A stretch of DNA of 55,918 nt from an uncultured Mycoplasmatota bacterium (GTDB lineage Bacteria; Bacillota_I; Bacilli_A; RF39; UBA660). Below the pieces are notes generated by a model. The model did not search any database. It saw only the letters and a list, made by a program, of their open reading frames with translations, and was not told the origin of the DNA. Made by a program: the position numbers and the translations under genes. Positions 41,919-50,965 of this stretch are shown here, one piece after another (the stretch's first letter is position 1; each line of letters opens with the position of its first letter). The stretch lies in contig URLV01000006.1 of the NCBI GenBank assembly GCA_900548725.1, forward strand, positions 1 to 55,918. Reading direction: 5' to 3'.

Positions 41919-42608
41919 AAATTCATTATATGCTTTTTCATCAGGTGTAGATATACTTTTATATAGTATATCTTTTTTTTCTAATATTTCTTTAATAATA
42001 TAATCTTTAAATATAGGGTTACGTATTAGTAGAGGACCTAAGTTATATGTTGCATATAGATTTTTATAATGGATTCCTTCATTGTGTGATTTATAATTAT
42101 CAGCATATCCTTCAATTATATTAAATAAATGATGTTCTTTATTGTTTAAGACACATTGTCTATTTTGGAAAGCAATTATTGGTTCTTTAATTAAATCACA
42201 TTCTAATATTTCTTCACCAATAATACGTTTATCAACTTCTTTGGTGTAAAAATCAAATATATCTAATGTATCAATTTTATTACCGTTTGTTTTTAAAATA
42301 TATTTTCCTAATAATTCATAACTATTTCCTGTAAATATAAAATGTTTTTCATTTTCTATAGCATTTTTTATTTTATCTTTATATTTTAATATATCATCTA
42401 TAACTATCTTTTGATTTTCTTCACTTCCACATCCCATATAATATATATCGTACTTATTAAAATCTATTTTGTCATTTACTGTTAAGTATGTTACTTCAGT
42501 AAACATATCTTGGTCATTAAAACCTTTTTCTAATGCCATTATATTTCCATTTTCTCCATATAGATTCATTAAATCATAATATAAGTGAGCTATTTTAATT
42601 TTTTCCAT
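41898..42608 (-). CDS. gatD: GatD-like glutamine amidotransferase subunit lacking catalytic Cys and His
   Basis: 236 residues, full length for GatD, the subunit that supplies ammonia to MurT for amidation of lipid II D-glutamate. The fold is clear: NLYGENGNIMAL, YYMGCGSEENQ, DIFDFYTKEV and EGIHYKNLYATY. However the nucleophile elbow reads FTGNSYELLGKY where Staphylococcus aureus GatD has ICGGYQFLGKK, so Cys94 is Gly94. The family's TYLHGP is TYNLGP, so the catalytic His is Leu190. The GFENHGG loop is also changed (AFQNRQC). It should not hydrolyse glutamine. The frame is intact and overlaps murT by 14 bases. Confidence 0.88.
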   Translation of the reverse strand: MEKIKIAHLYYDLMNLYGENGNIMALEKGFNDQDMFTEVTYLTVNDKIDFNKYDIYYMGCGSEENQKIVIDDILKYKDKIKNAIENEKHFIFTGNSYELLGKYILKTNGNKIDTLDIFDFYTKEVDKRIIGEEILECDLIKEPIIAFQNRQCVLNNKEHHLFNIIEGYADNYKSHNEGIHYKNLYATYNLGPLLIRNPIFKDYIIKEILEKKDILYKSISTPDEKAYNEFVKNFIS

Positions 42609-43941
42609 TAGTATCCTCCAATATTTTTTTTCTTAATATTTCTGTCATATCAAAACATACCATTGTATAGATATTACCTGTAGATTCATTTTTTATTCTA
42701 CTAATAATATTATCTAATTTATCAACAACTATCAATTTTTCATCAGATATATTAGCATATTTAAGTCTAGTATATACATCGTATCTAAATCTACCTATAA
42801 TAAATATTTTATCTACATATTTATCATTTAATAATTCAAATTGTACGTCATATAACCAACTTAAATCATTTAAATTATATCTTCTAGATACATTATCAAA
42901 ACCTAATATAACTGTTTTCTTTTCTTTAATATTATTAATGTAGTGAAGTGATTCATAATAACTTAAATTATTTTCATTTTTACTTTCTATCATATTTACT
43001 TTTCTATCATCGATAGTATATTCTTTCATTCTTTTAGAAGGTAATACTTCTTCATTTAAATATTTTTTTATTGATTTATCACTTAAACCTATTGTTTTAC
43101 ATAATGTATATGCTGCTAAAGTGTAGTATACTGCAAAGAATACATTTTTATTTATATGATATATAGAATCATTTATTGTGAAGAATTGTTTGTTTAAATC
43201 AACATCATCTGCTTCAAAATTTACTTTTTCACGTGCAAAGTCACAATTTGTACATTTATATTTTCCTATATGCCCTGTATGATAAAAATCATATTTTAAT
43301 TTTGAATGACATAATGGGCAATATTGCGCATCTACTGAATTATTTATTGGTTCTAATGTATCATATTTAGTTTTATTAATTCCATAAGTAGTAATTAAAC
43401 CATGATGAGTATATTTTATTCTATTTAAAAATGGATCATCTGCATTTATGATAACGTGTGTGTTATCACCAATAGAATTTATTATTTTGTTTAATATTAA
43501 TTCTGGGTGACCATTTCTTGCTGGTTGGTCACGTGTTATATTAGTTATTAATAAGTGTGTTAAAGTGTTTTTATTGAATATTTCTTTAATATATGATTCA
43601 TCTAATTCCATTAATAATATGTCGCCATTTAGTTTTTTTGTAAATGGGTTAGTGTTATTTAATATTAATGTTATTGCTGCATTAATTAAATTAGAACCAT
43701 TTTTATTCCATACTACTTTATATCCGTTTTTTTCTAATATATATGCTACTTCGTTAGTTGTTGAACCTTTACCACTACTACCTGTAATACCTATTACATA
43801 TTTTGGATACTTTATTTTTTTTAATATATTTTTATCATGTTTTTTTACTAGACTACCTGGAAATACACTTCCATTTTTTTTAAATAATCTACATATTTTA
43901 TAGATTAATTTATTATATAATATTAATAATGTTGTTTTCAT
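42595..43941 (-). CDS. murT: MurT-like lipid II isoglutaminyl synthase subunit
   Basis: 448 residues. Mur-ligase ATP-binding loop GITGSSGKGST (51-61), the conserved NITRDQPARNGHPE segment, a four-Cys zinc ribbon (Cys208, 211, 230, 233) inserted in the middle domain as in known MurT, and the C-terminal DLSWLYDVQFE block with the catalytic Asp region. It activates the D-Glu alpha-carboxylate and uses ammonia from GatD. The ATG at 43941 is preferred because AGGTGG is just upstream. Its partner GatD seems catalytically dead. Confidence 0.92.
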   Translation of the reverse strand: MKTTLLILYNKLIYKICRLFKKNGSVFPGSLVKKHDKNILKKIKYPKYVIGITGSSGKGSTTNEVAYILEKNGYKVVWNKNGSNLINAAITLILNNTNPFTKKLNGDILLMELDESYIKEIFNKNTLTHLLITNITRDQPARNGHPELILNKIINSIGDNTHVIINADDPFLNRIKYTHHGLITTYGINKTKYDTLEPINNSVDAQYCPLCHSKLKYDFYHTGHIGKYKCTNCDFAREKVNFEADDVDLNKQFFTINDSIYHINKNVFFAVYYTLAAYTLCKTIGLSDKSIKKYLNEEVLPSKRMKEYTIDDRKVNMIESKNENNLSYYESLHYINNIKEKKTVILGFDNVSRRYNLNDLSWLYDVQFELLNDKYVDKIFIIGRFRYDVYTRLKYANISDEKLIVVDKLDNIISRIKNESTGNIYTMVCFDMTEILRKKILEDTNGKN

Positions 43942-44031
43942 TTTTACCACCTAATATTATTATAACACGCTATTATATATTTAATAATAAAATAAGTATT
44001 TATTTTACATATTAAATAGACAAGAATTATG

Positions 44032-44060
44032 TTGTTAAAGAAAAAAAATTATAGTATAAT
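44032..44060 (+). promoter_or_regulatory. promoter of ftsAZ
   Basis: TTGTTA (44032-44037), 17 bases, TATAAT (44055-44060). Confidence 0.65.
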
Positions 44061-44084
44061 TATTTATATATTGTAGGAGTGATA

Positions 44085-45329
44085 ATGGTGAGAAGAATTT
44101 TATCTAGTATAGATTTGGGTACTAATTCTATTAAATTAATAGTAGCAGAAATAATAAATGATAAAATCAATATATTATGTGCTATTAGTGAAATTAGTAA
44201 AGGTTTAAAAGATGGATTAATTACTAATGATGAAGATGTAATATATAGTATAAAAAAAATATTAAAAAAGGGTGAAGATATACTAGGTTTAAAAATAAAA
44301 AAAGTTGTTACTTGTGTTCCTGAATATAGTTTAAAATTTATAGAAAGTGTAGGAGTTAATACTATTACTAATGAAGATGGTGTAGTTACTAAAAGTGATA
44401 TATCTAGATTACTAAAGACTTGTGCTTATAATAAAATAGAAGATGATTATGAATTAATAAATATTATACCTTTTGAGTATAAGTTAGATGATAAAACAAT
44501 AAAAAATCCTATTGGTATGGTGGGAAGTAGTTTAAAATTAAATAGTTTAATAATAAGTGCTCCTAAAAATAATACATATTCATTTATAAAAGTATTAGAA
44601 AAGTGCGGATTAGAAGTTATTGACATAACTGTTGGTAGTTTGGCAGATTATGCAATGTTTCAAAACGAGTTTTTGAATCAAAATAATGGTGTTATAGTTA
44701 ATCTTGGTGCTGGTAAGACTACTGTATCTGCGTTTTATAAAGGAATACTTATTAATGAAAATATTATTTCTTTGGGTGGAGATAGTATAGATAATGATAT
44801 TAGTTTTATGTATAAGACTAAATTAGTTGATAGTAAGAAATTAAAAGAAAGATATGCTTTGGCATCAACTAAATATGCAAATCCAAAAGAAATAACTCCT
44901 ATAATTAATAAATTGGGTGAAAAAGTTAATGTAAATCAATATGAATTAACTGAATATGTTAATGCTAGATTAGAAGAAATATTAAAAAAAGTAAAAAAAT
45001 CAATAAATCACTTAACAAAAAAAGAAATTAGTTATATAATAATTACAGGAGGATTGACGGAAATTAAAGATTTTAATATTTTAGCTGAAGAAATATTTGG
45101 TAAAAATATTACTTATGGTAACGTCAATATAATAGGTGCAAGGGATAATAAATATTCTACTGCAATAGGATTAATAAAAAATTTTAATGATAAATTAAAT
45201 AAGAAAGATAAAGACTATTCTATATTCGATAGCAATGAAATTGATATTTTATGTTCTAGTGATAAAAAAATAACAGTAGCAAGCGATGGAGTATTAGGAA
45301 AGGTTTTTGGTTATTTTTTCGATAATTAA
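44085..45329 (+). CDS. ftsA: cell division actin-like protein FtsA
   Basis: About 414 residues. Actin-fold ATPase that tethers FtsZ to the membrane. Phosphate loops SSIDLGTNSIKLIVAE and IVNLGAGKTTVSAF, SHS2-type insert, and ITGGLTEIKDF. The C-terminus VLGKVFGYFFDN is the amphipathic membrane-targeting helix. It is divergent from well-studied FtsA but placed directly before ftsZ. ATG at 44085 chosen; AGGAG is five bases upstream. Confidence 0.92.
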   Translation: MVRRILSSIDLGTNSIKLIVAEIINDKINILCAISEISKGLKDGLITNDEDVIYSIKKILKKGEDILGLKIKKVVTCVPEYSLKFIESVGVNTITNEDGVVTKSDISRLLKTCAYNKIEDDYELINIIPFEYKLDDKTIKNPIGMVGSSLKLNSLIISAPKNNTYSFIKVLEKCGLEVIDITVGSLADYAMFQNEFLNQNNGVIVNLGAGKTTVSAFYKGILINENIISLGGDSIDNDISFMYKTKLVDSKKLKERYALASTKYANPKEITPIINKLGEKVNVNQYELTEYVNARLEEILKKVKKSINHLTKKEISYIIITGGLTEIKDFNILAEEIFGKNITYGNVNIIGARDNKYSTAIGLIKNFNDKLNKKDKDYSIFDSNEIDILCSSDKKITVASDGVLGKVFGYFFDN

Positions 45330-45344
45330 GGGAGAGTGGAAGAG

Positions 45345-46412
45345 ATGTTCGATTTACAAATGGATCAAATTGCAAAAATTAAAGTTATAGGTGTCGGGGG
45401 CGGAGGATGTAATGCCGTAAACCGAATGATTGAATCTGGTGTTAAGGGAGTAGAATTTATAGTTGCAAATACTGATTTGCAAGTGTTAAATGTTTCTAAA
45501 GCTGAAAAAAAATTACAAATAGGACAAGATATTACAAATGGTCTTGGAGCTGGTGCTAATCCTGAAGTAGGACGTGAAGCTGCTGTTGAAAGTAAGAATG
45601 AAATTGTAGAAGCACTAAAAGGTGCAGATATGGTTTTTGTTACTTGTGGAATGGGTGGTGGAACTGGTACTGGTGCTGCACCTGTTATTGCGGAAATTGC
45701 TCAAAATTTGGGTGCGTTAACAGTTGGTATTGTTACTAAGCCATTTAGATTTGAAGGAAAAAGAAGAATGGAACAAGCAGTTTTAGGTATCGATGAATTA
45801 AAAAAACATGTTGATACATTAATTGTTATTCCAAATGATAAATTAAGAGATATTATCGATAAATCTACACCAATGGTTGATGCATTTAAAGAAGTTGATA
45901 ATGTATTACATAGAGGTGTTCAATCAATAAGTGATTTAATTGCTGTATCAGGTTTAGTTAACCTTGACTTTGCTGATGTAAAAGCAGTTATGGAAAAACG
46001 TGGAAATGCGCTTATTGGTATAGGACTTGGTGTTGGAGAAAATAGAGCTATAGAGGCTGCAAAACAAGCTGTATCTAGTCCATTATTGGAAACTAGTATA
46101 AGTGGTGCAACTGATGCAATAATAAATGTTACTGGTGGAAATTCTTTAACATTATTCGAAGCAGAAGACGCAGCAGAAATCGTTAGACAAAGTGCTAATA
46201 CTGATATAAATATTATATTTGGTGCTGTTATTAATGAAAACTTAAATGATGAGGTAATTGTCACTGTAATAGCAACTGGATTTGAAGATGAAAATCCAAA
46301 CTATAGTGATACTGCAACAACTACTAGAGATGTACCAACAAGAAGTAGTAGAAATGATGATGAATCAGATTTCGATATTCCATCATTCTTAAGAGATAGA
46401 GATGATTTTTAA
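45345..46412 (+). CDS. ftsZ: cell division protein FtsZ
   Basis: 355 residues. Tubulin-like GTPase of the division ring: VGGGGCNAVNRM near residue 17, tubulin signature GGGTGTGAAP (104-113), T7 loop NLDFADVKAVM. Variable linker, then the C-terminal peptide DIPSFLRDRDDF that binds FtsA. Initiation at ATG 45345 rather than the in-frame GTG, given GGGAGAG upstream. Confidence 0.97.
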   Translation: MFDLQMDQIAKIKVIGVGGGGCNAVNRMIESGVKGVEFIVANTDLQVLNVSKAEKKLQIGQDITNGLGAGANPEVGREAAVESKNEIVEALKGADMVFVTCGMGGGTGTGAAPVIAEIAQNLGALTVGIVTKPFRFEGKRRMEQAVLGIDELKKHVDTLIVIPNDKLRDIIDKSTPMVDAFKEVDNVLHRGVQSISDLIAVSGLVNLDFADVKAVMEKRGNALIGIGLGVGENRAIEAAKQAVSSPLLETSISGATDAIINVTGGNSLTLFEAEDAAEIVRQSANTDINIIFGAVINENLNDEVIVTVIATGFEDENPNYSDTATTTRDVPTRSSRNDDESDFDIPSFLRDRDDF

Positions 46413-46438
46413 AGTTTAGGTTATTCTAAGCTTTTTTT
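46411..46438 (+). terminator. ftsZ terminator
   Basis: AAAGTTTAG (46411-46419) with CTAAGCTTT (46426-46434) and a T-run; it separates division genes from the sporulation pair. Confidence 0.75.
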
Positions 46439-46485
46439 CTACAAAATTTTAATATTTTATATTTTATAATAAACTAGGTGATAGT

Positions 46486-47244
46486 ATGATTGTATATTTA
46501 GACCTAGTTTTTTTAATAAATTTAATTATGGACTTTTATATATTAAGTGGAGTTAAATTCTTATTAAAATTACAAACTAAACTATATAGAATAATTCTTG
46601 GTTCACTAGTTGGCAGTTTATCTATATTTCTTTTATTTTTTAAATTTGGTACTTTAGAAATTAATATATATAAAATTCTAATAAGTATTTTGATGGTATA
46701 TATTACATTTGGTAAGAATAAATTTTTTAATAAATTATTTTATTTATATATTATAAGTATAGTGCTTGGAGGAAGTATTTATTTAATTAATGATAGTTTA
46801 GGATATAAGGTAGATAGTTTTATATTTATTAATAATGGATATAGTATAAATGTAATTATTCTTTTAGTAATTAGTCCTTTTATAATATTTCTTTATATAA
46901 AAGAGTTTATGAAATTTAAGAAGAAAGTTAATACAATATATAATGTTATAATAAAGTTTAAAAATAAAACTATAAACATAGAAGGATTCTTAGATACTGG
47001 TAATAAATTGATTGATCCTTATTTTCATCGGCCGATAATATTACTTAATAAAAAATATATTAATTTGAAAAATAGGAAGATATTATATGTTCCATTTAGT
47101 TCTTTAAATAATAATGGATTGTTAAAATGTACTATACCTGAATATATATTAATAGATAATAAGAAATATGATAAGTGTTTGATAGGTATAAGTGAAAATT
47201 TAAAGTACGATTGTATATTAAATGAAAGGATATTTGAAATATGA
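46486..47244 (+). CDS. spoIIGA: sigma-E processing peptidase SpoIIGA
   Basis: 252 residues. Five hydrophobic helices in the first 140 residues, then a cytosolic aspartic-protease domain with FLDTGNKLIDP (Asp170-Thr-Gly). SpoIIGA sits in the spore septum and cleaves pro-sigma-E when triggered by SpoIIR. Position between ftsZ and sigE is the conserved order in spore formers. A TATAAT (46465-46470) lies upstream, but I did not find a convincing Spo0A box. Confidence 0.92.
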   Translation: MIVYLDLVFLINLIMDFYILSGVKFLLKLQTKLYRIILGSLVGSLSIFLLFFKFGTLEINIYKILISILMVYITFGKNKFFNKLFYLYIISIVLGGSIYLINDSLGYKVDSFIFINNGYSINVIILLVISPFIIFLYIKEFMKFKKKVNTIYNVIIKFKNKTINIEGFLDTGNKLIDPYFHRPIILLNKKYINLKNRKILYVPFSSLNNNGLLKCTIPEYILIDNKKYDKCLIGISENLKYDCILNERIFEI

Positions 47245-47930
47245 AGAGATTAATGAAGTTAATTATTAAATTATTTTATAAAGATAATATATGTTTGTTT
47301 TTAGGAAGTACTGATATTCTTCCTCCACCACTTAGTAGTGAAGAAGAAACTAAATATTTAATACTTGCTGGTAATGGAGATATGGAAGCTAGGAATAAAT
47401 TAATTGAACATAATATTAGATTAGTAGTTTTTTTAGCTAAGAAATATGAAAATACTGGTTATGATTTAGAAGATTTAGTTAGTATAGGTTCTATTGGATT
47501 AATAAAAGGTATAAATACTTATAAAATGGATAAAAATATAAAACTTGCTACTTATTGTTCTAGATGTATTGCTAATGAAATATTGATGTTCTTAAGAAAA
47601 AATAAAAGAAGAAAAAGTGAAATCAGTTTTGAAGATGCTTTAAATTATGATGCTGAAGGGAATGAATTACATTTAGAAGATATACTAGGTACTGATGAAG
47701 ATATAGTTTATAAAGAATTTGAAAGTAAAGTAGATAAAAAAATGTTAGAAAATGAACTTAATAGTTTAAATGATAGAGAAAGACATATTATGAAATTAAG
47801 ATATGGTCTAAATAATACTGAAGAATATACTCAAAAAGAAGTTGCTAATATGTTAGGAATTAGTCAGTCATATATATCTAGAATAGAAAAGAAAGTAATT
47901 AGAAGACTTAAAAATACTATGAAAGTATGA
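47241..47930 (+). CDS. sigE: mother-cell sporulation sigma factor SigE
   Basis: 229 residues. A pro-sequence at the N-terminus (about 1-27) precedes IPLPPPLSSEEE-like sequence (DILPPPLSSEEE), then region 2 (NIRLVVFLAKKYENTGYDLE, IKLATYCSRCIANEILMFLR) and region 4 with QKEVANMLGISQSYISRIEK. The pro-segment is what SpoIIGA removes. ATGA-type overlap with spoIIGA. sigG, which often follows, is absent. Confidence 0.95.
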   Translation: MKRLMKLIIKLFYKDNICLFLGSTDILPPPLSSEEETKYLILAGNGDMEARNKLIEHNIRLVVFLAKKYENTGYDLEDLVSIGSIGLIKGINTYKMDKNIKLATYCSRCIANEILMFLRKNKRRKSEISFEDALNYDAEGNELHLEDILGTDEDIVYKEFESKVDKKMLENELNSLNDRERHIMKLRYGLNNTEEYTQKEVANMLGISQSYISRIEKKVIRRLKNTMKV

Positions 47931-47941
47931 ATATAATAAAG

Positions 47942-47965
47942 TTGCGTACGAACGCAATTTTTATT
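47942..47965 (+). terminator. sigE terminator
   Basis: TTGCGT (47942-47947) with ACGCAA (47952-47957) and TTTTT. Confidence 0.8.
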
Positions 47966-48140
47966 TTTTTTTTGCGTTTGTTTGCAACATATAATTTATA
48001 TTAACGTTTACTAGATAAAAGAATGATGATAAAATATTATAGAAATGCAATTTGATATGAATTTATTTAATAATGTTGTTAATAAATTTGAAAATGATGA
48101 TTTGATATAAAATAAAGTTAAGTTTGATGGAGGAATAATA

Positions 48141-48677
48141 ATGAAAGAATTAGAGACAGAAAGATTATTATTAAGAAAAATAAAGTTAGAAGATGCAGAA
48201 GATATGTTTAATAATTGGGCAAGTGATCCCAAATCGAGTGAAATGCTTGATTGGGATGTACATAAAAATGTTGAAGTTACTAAAGCAATTATTACTTACT
48301 GGATAAAGGAATACGAAAATGGACACTATAATTGGGTTGTAGAGTTAAAGGATACTCATGAAATAATAGGTAATATAGCTGCTGTAAAATATAGTGAGAG
48401 AAATAGAACTTGTGAAATAGGATATTGTTATGGTTCTAAATATTGGAGACATGGTTATGCTAGCGAAGCGTTAAGAAGAGTTATAGAATTTTTCTTAAAT
48501 GAAACAAATATTGAATTAGTAGAAGCTAGACATATTTTAAGTAATCCAAATAGTGGGAGAGTAATGGCAAAAGCTGGTATGACAAAAGAAGCAACACTTA
48601 GAAAAAGACATTTTAATAAAAAAACTGGAAAAATCGAAGATTTAATAGTTTATAGTATTGTTAAAGAAGAACTATAA
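48141..48677 (+). CDS. GNAT acetyltransferase, RimJ/RimL-like
   Basis: 178 residues. LETERLLLRKIKLEDAEDMF at the N-terminus, a ELKDTHEIIGNIAAV strand, the acetyl-CoA loop region CEIGYCYGSKYWRHGYASEA and the C-terminal NPNSGRVMAKAGMTKEATLR are the ribosomal-protein/aminoglycoside-type GNAT pattern. The substrate cannot be inferred. Ribosome site GGAGGAATA. Confidence 0.9.
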   Translation: MKELETERLLLRKIKLEDAEDMFNNWASDPKSSEMLDWDVHKNVEVTKAIITYWIKEYENGHYNWVVELKDTHEIIGNIAAVKYSERNRTCEIGYCYGSKYWRHGYASEALRRVIEFFLNETNIELVEARHILSNPNSGRVMAKAGMTKEATLRKRHFNKKTGKIEDLIVYSIVKEEL

Positions 48678-48679
48678 AA

Positions 48680-48702
48680 AAAACTACATTTCATTGTAGT
48701 CA
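48680..48702 (-). terminator. terminator of the radical-SAM/groEL operon
   Basis: ACTACA (48683-48688) with TGTAGT (48695-48700); the A-run before it is a T-run on the minus strand. It overlaps the groEL-like stop. Confidence 0.65.
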
Positions 48703-50225
48703 CTTATTTTGTTTAAATTATTTTTGTATTCATTAATTATTAAATGTGATGTAGTGAGTAACATACTTGATATACTTACTGCATTTTTTAATGCATTTAA
48801 AACAACAAATGTAGGGTCGATAACTAAAGTGTCATTAATATTTTCATAATTTGATTTATTTATATTATATAATTTATTAAAATTATTCTTTTTAATATTA
48901 TCATAAATTTCTTTATCATCTAGACCAGAATTTATTAATATTTGTTTAAATGGTAAATATAGTACGTTATAAAATAATTTATCAATATCACTTTCTAATT
49001 TTATATTACTTCTTAATTTAAGTAGAGCAATGCCAGCACCTGGTAGTATACCTTTTGTGGAAATATCTATTGCGTGTAATGCATCGATATATCTCATTTT
49101 TAATTCTCTTCTTTCAGTAGTTGTGGTTGCACCTACTAAAATGTTAGCAACTGTGGTTGATAGCATAGAGATACGTAAGTCGTTAAAACTTTTTTCTATT
49201 TCATTTTCATTATTAGATTTTATTTCATTAATTAGTTTTTTAATATTATCATTGTAATCAAATGATATAATTACTTCTTCATTACTTATAACAATATTAT
49301 TTACTTTGCCTAAATCGTTTAAAGTTATATAATCAGTTTTTATTATGTTCGAATTTGTAATAACGCTAATGTCTTTTAGTATTTCATGCGCTTTATGTCC
49401 ATAAGATGGAGTTTTTAGAAGACATATTTTTATCTCGTTTGATAAATAGAGTGATACTAAGTCATTAACAACGTCATCATTATAGTCATCACTTATAATA
49501 ATTAAACTTTCATTATTTTTTATTACTTCGTTTAATATTTCGGCAACTGTTTCTATATTTTCTAGTTTATTATTTATTATTAATACGTTTGGATTATTAT
49601 ACTCAATAGTATTTTGTTCATTTAAGAAATAATTTGATGCTAATACAGTTTCAAATCTATAACCATTTAAATATTCTATATGTGATGTATTAGAATCAAT
49701 TTCTTTTATATTAATAGCATTTATGTTTTTTGTTTTTATGTAAGCGTCATATATGTTTTTTGCAATTAAGTTGTCGTTACTGCTAGTTTGTGCGACGTTA
49801 TATAAATCATTATTAGTTGGAATATGTGAAATATTTTCTAATTCAATAATTAATTTATCTAGATAAGTATTTAATTCTTTTTTTAAAATAATTGGATTAT
49901 AACCTTCTTTAATTAATTTTAATCCTTCATTAAATATTCCTTCTAATAATACTAGAGTAGTGGTAGTTCCATCTCCAACTATATCATTTGTTTTTATACT
50001 AGCTTCTTTTGCTAATGTTAATATTGTATTAATTATTTCATCTTCACTTTCTATGTTTTCAGCAATTGTAACTCCATCGTTAGTTATGAATGGACTAAAA
50101 CTAGAATGGTCTATGATTACATTGTTTCCTTTAGGACCTAGGGTTATTTTTACAGTATTACATAGAAGAACAATCGCTTCATTCATTTTCTCATATAATT
50201 CATTTCCATATATTATTTTTTTCAT
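48684..50225 (-). CDS. divergent GroEL-like chaperonin in a DNA-repair operon
   Basis: 513 residues against about 540 for GroEL. ATPase parts persist: VKITLGPKGNNVII, ITNDGVTIAENIE, GDGTTTT (84-90, equivalent of Asp87 at Asp85) and RYIDALHAIDISTKGILPGAGIAL (equivalent of Asp398 kept). The apical domain is strongly diverged and Asn/Ile-rich, and the Gly-Gly-Met tail is missing. No groES lies beside it and no CIRCE operator was seen. It overlaps the DUF4130 gene by four bases as third gene of a minus-strand operon. It may be the only GroEL of this organism or a specialised paralogue. Confidence 0.85.
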   Translation of the reverse strand: MKKIIYGNELYEKMNEAIVLLCNTVKITLGPKGNNVIIDHSSFSPFITNDGVTIAENIESEDEIINTILTLAKEASIKTNDIVGDGTTTTLVLLEGIFNEGLKLIKEGYNPIILKKELNTYLDKLIIELENISHIPTNNDLYNVAQTSSNDNLIAKNIYDAYIKTKNINAINIKEIDSNTSHIEYLNGYRFETVLASNYFLNEQNTIEYNNPNVLIINNKLENIETVAEILNEVIKNNESLIIISDDYNDDVVNDLVSLYLSNEIKICLLKTPSYGHKAHEILKDISVITNSNIIKTDYITLNDLGKVNNIVISNEEVIISFDYNDNIKKLINEIKSNNENEIEKSFNDLRISMLSTTVANILVGATTTTERRELKMRYIDALHAIDISTKGILPGAGIALLKLRSNIKLESDIDKLFYNVLYLPFKQILINSGLDDKEIYDNIKKNNFNKLYNINKSNYENINDTLVIDPTFVVLNALKNAVSISSMLLTTSHLIINEYKNNLNKISDYNEM

Positions 50226-50965
50226 ACTTCGTCACTCATTTCTATTATATATTTCCAATATTTTTTAGGCATAAAATTCATTCTACATCTATCATTTTTT
50301 CTTTCTTTAATACCAATAGTTTTGTAGAATGTTGTCCATAAATTTTCTATCTCTAATTCTTTATCACTATATTTTAATTCATCTATTTTTATATTATCTT
50401 TATTAGTTATTATAACGTCTTTCTTATCATAAATACTTATTAAATTACGTTTATTATCTACTATTACAAAATATTCATTTTTAAGTCTTTTCTTAAAATG
50501 ATTAGTAAGTAAACCAATACAATTATTAGTAGGTTCTATTTCTGTATATAATACTTTATTATTTAATTCTTTAAATCTAACAAATCCTTTTAATTTATGT
50601 GTTTCGTATCCTACATATTTATTTATTCTAAGAGCTTCATTAACACATTTTAAGTTTCTCATATACATAGTATTTTCTTTATACTTCAAACAATTTAAAT
50701 AATAGTAAAATATAATTAATTCTTTGTTATTTTCATTAGATAAAAATACTTTGTATATTATATTAAAATTATTGATACTAATTGTTTTAATATAATGATT
50801 AATTATTTCTTTGTTATTTGTTAAATCTAATTTTATTATATTATCAAATAGAGTAGGATTATACATTTCATCTTTTATGTTGTATGGTTTTATATTATGT
50901 TTTATAAGAATATTAATTAGTTTTAAAAGTTCATAAAAATTATTATAAATGTATATATTATTCAT
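50222..50965 (-). CDS. DUF4130-type DNA metabolism protein, partner of the radical-SAM repair protein
   Basis: 247 residues. The C-terminal block LWTTFYKTIGIKERKNDRCR followed by MNFMPKKYWKYI is the DUF4130 hallmark; NEALRINKYVGYETHKLKGFVRF and ELNNKVLYTEIEPTNN precede it. The family accompanies the radical-SAM protein encoded upstream in many bacteria and is thought to act on DNA together with it, possibly as a damaged-base glycosylase-like pair. Overlaps its partner by eight bases. Confidence 0.88.
   Translation of the reverse strand: MNNIYIYNNFYELLKLINILIKHNIKPYNIKDEMYNPTLFDNIIKLDLTNNKEIINHYIKTISINNFNIIYKVFLSNENNKELIIFYYYLNCLKYKENTMYMRNLKCVNEALRINKYVGYETHKLKGFVRFKELNNKVLYTEIEPTNNCIGLLTNHFKKRLKNEYFVIVDNKRNLISIYDKKDVIITNKDNIKIDELKYSDKELEIENLWTTFYKTIGIKERKNDRCRMNFMPKKYWKYIIEMSDEV

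Noticed and set aside
46440..46486. Spo0A box before spoIIGA.
   Set aside because: No TGTCGAA-like sequence was found in the short intergenic space.
47940..47995. A further SOS-like element GCAAACAAACGC on the minus strand near 47970-47985.
   Set aside because: Only about 10 of 14 positions match, it is next to the sigE terminator and 160 bases from the GNAT start, and no promoter surrounds it convincingly.
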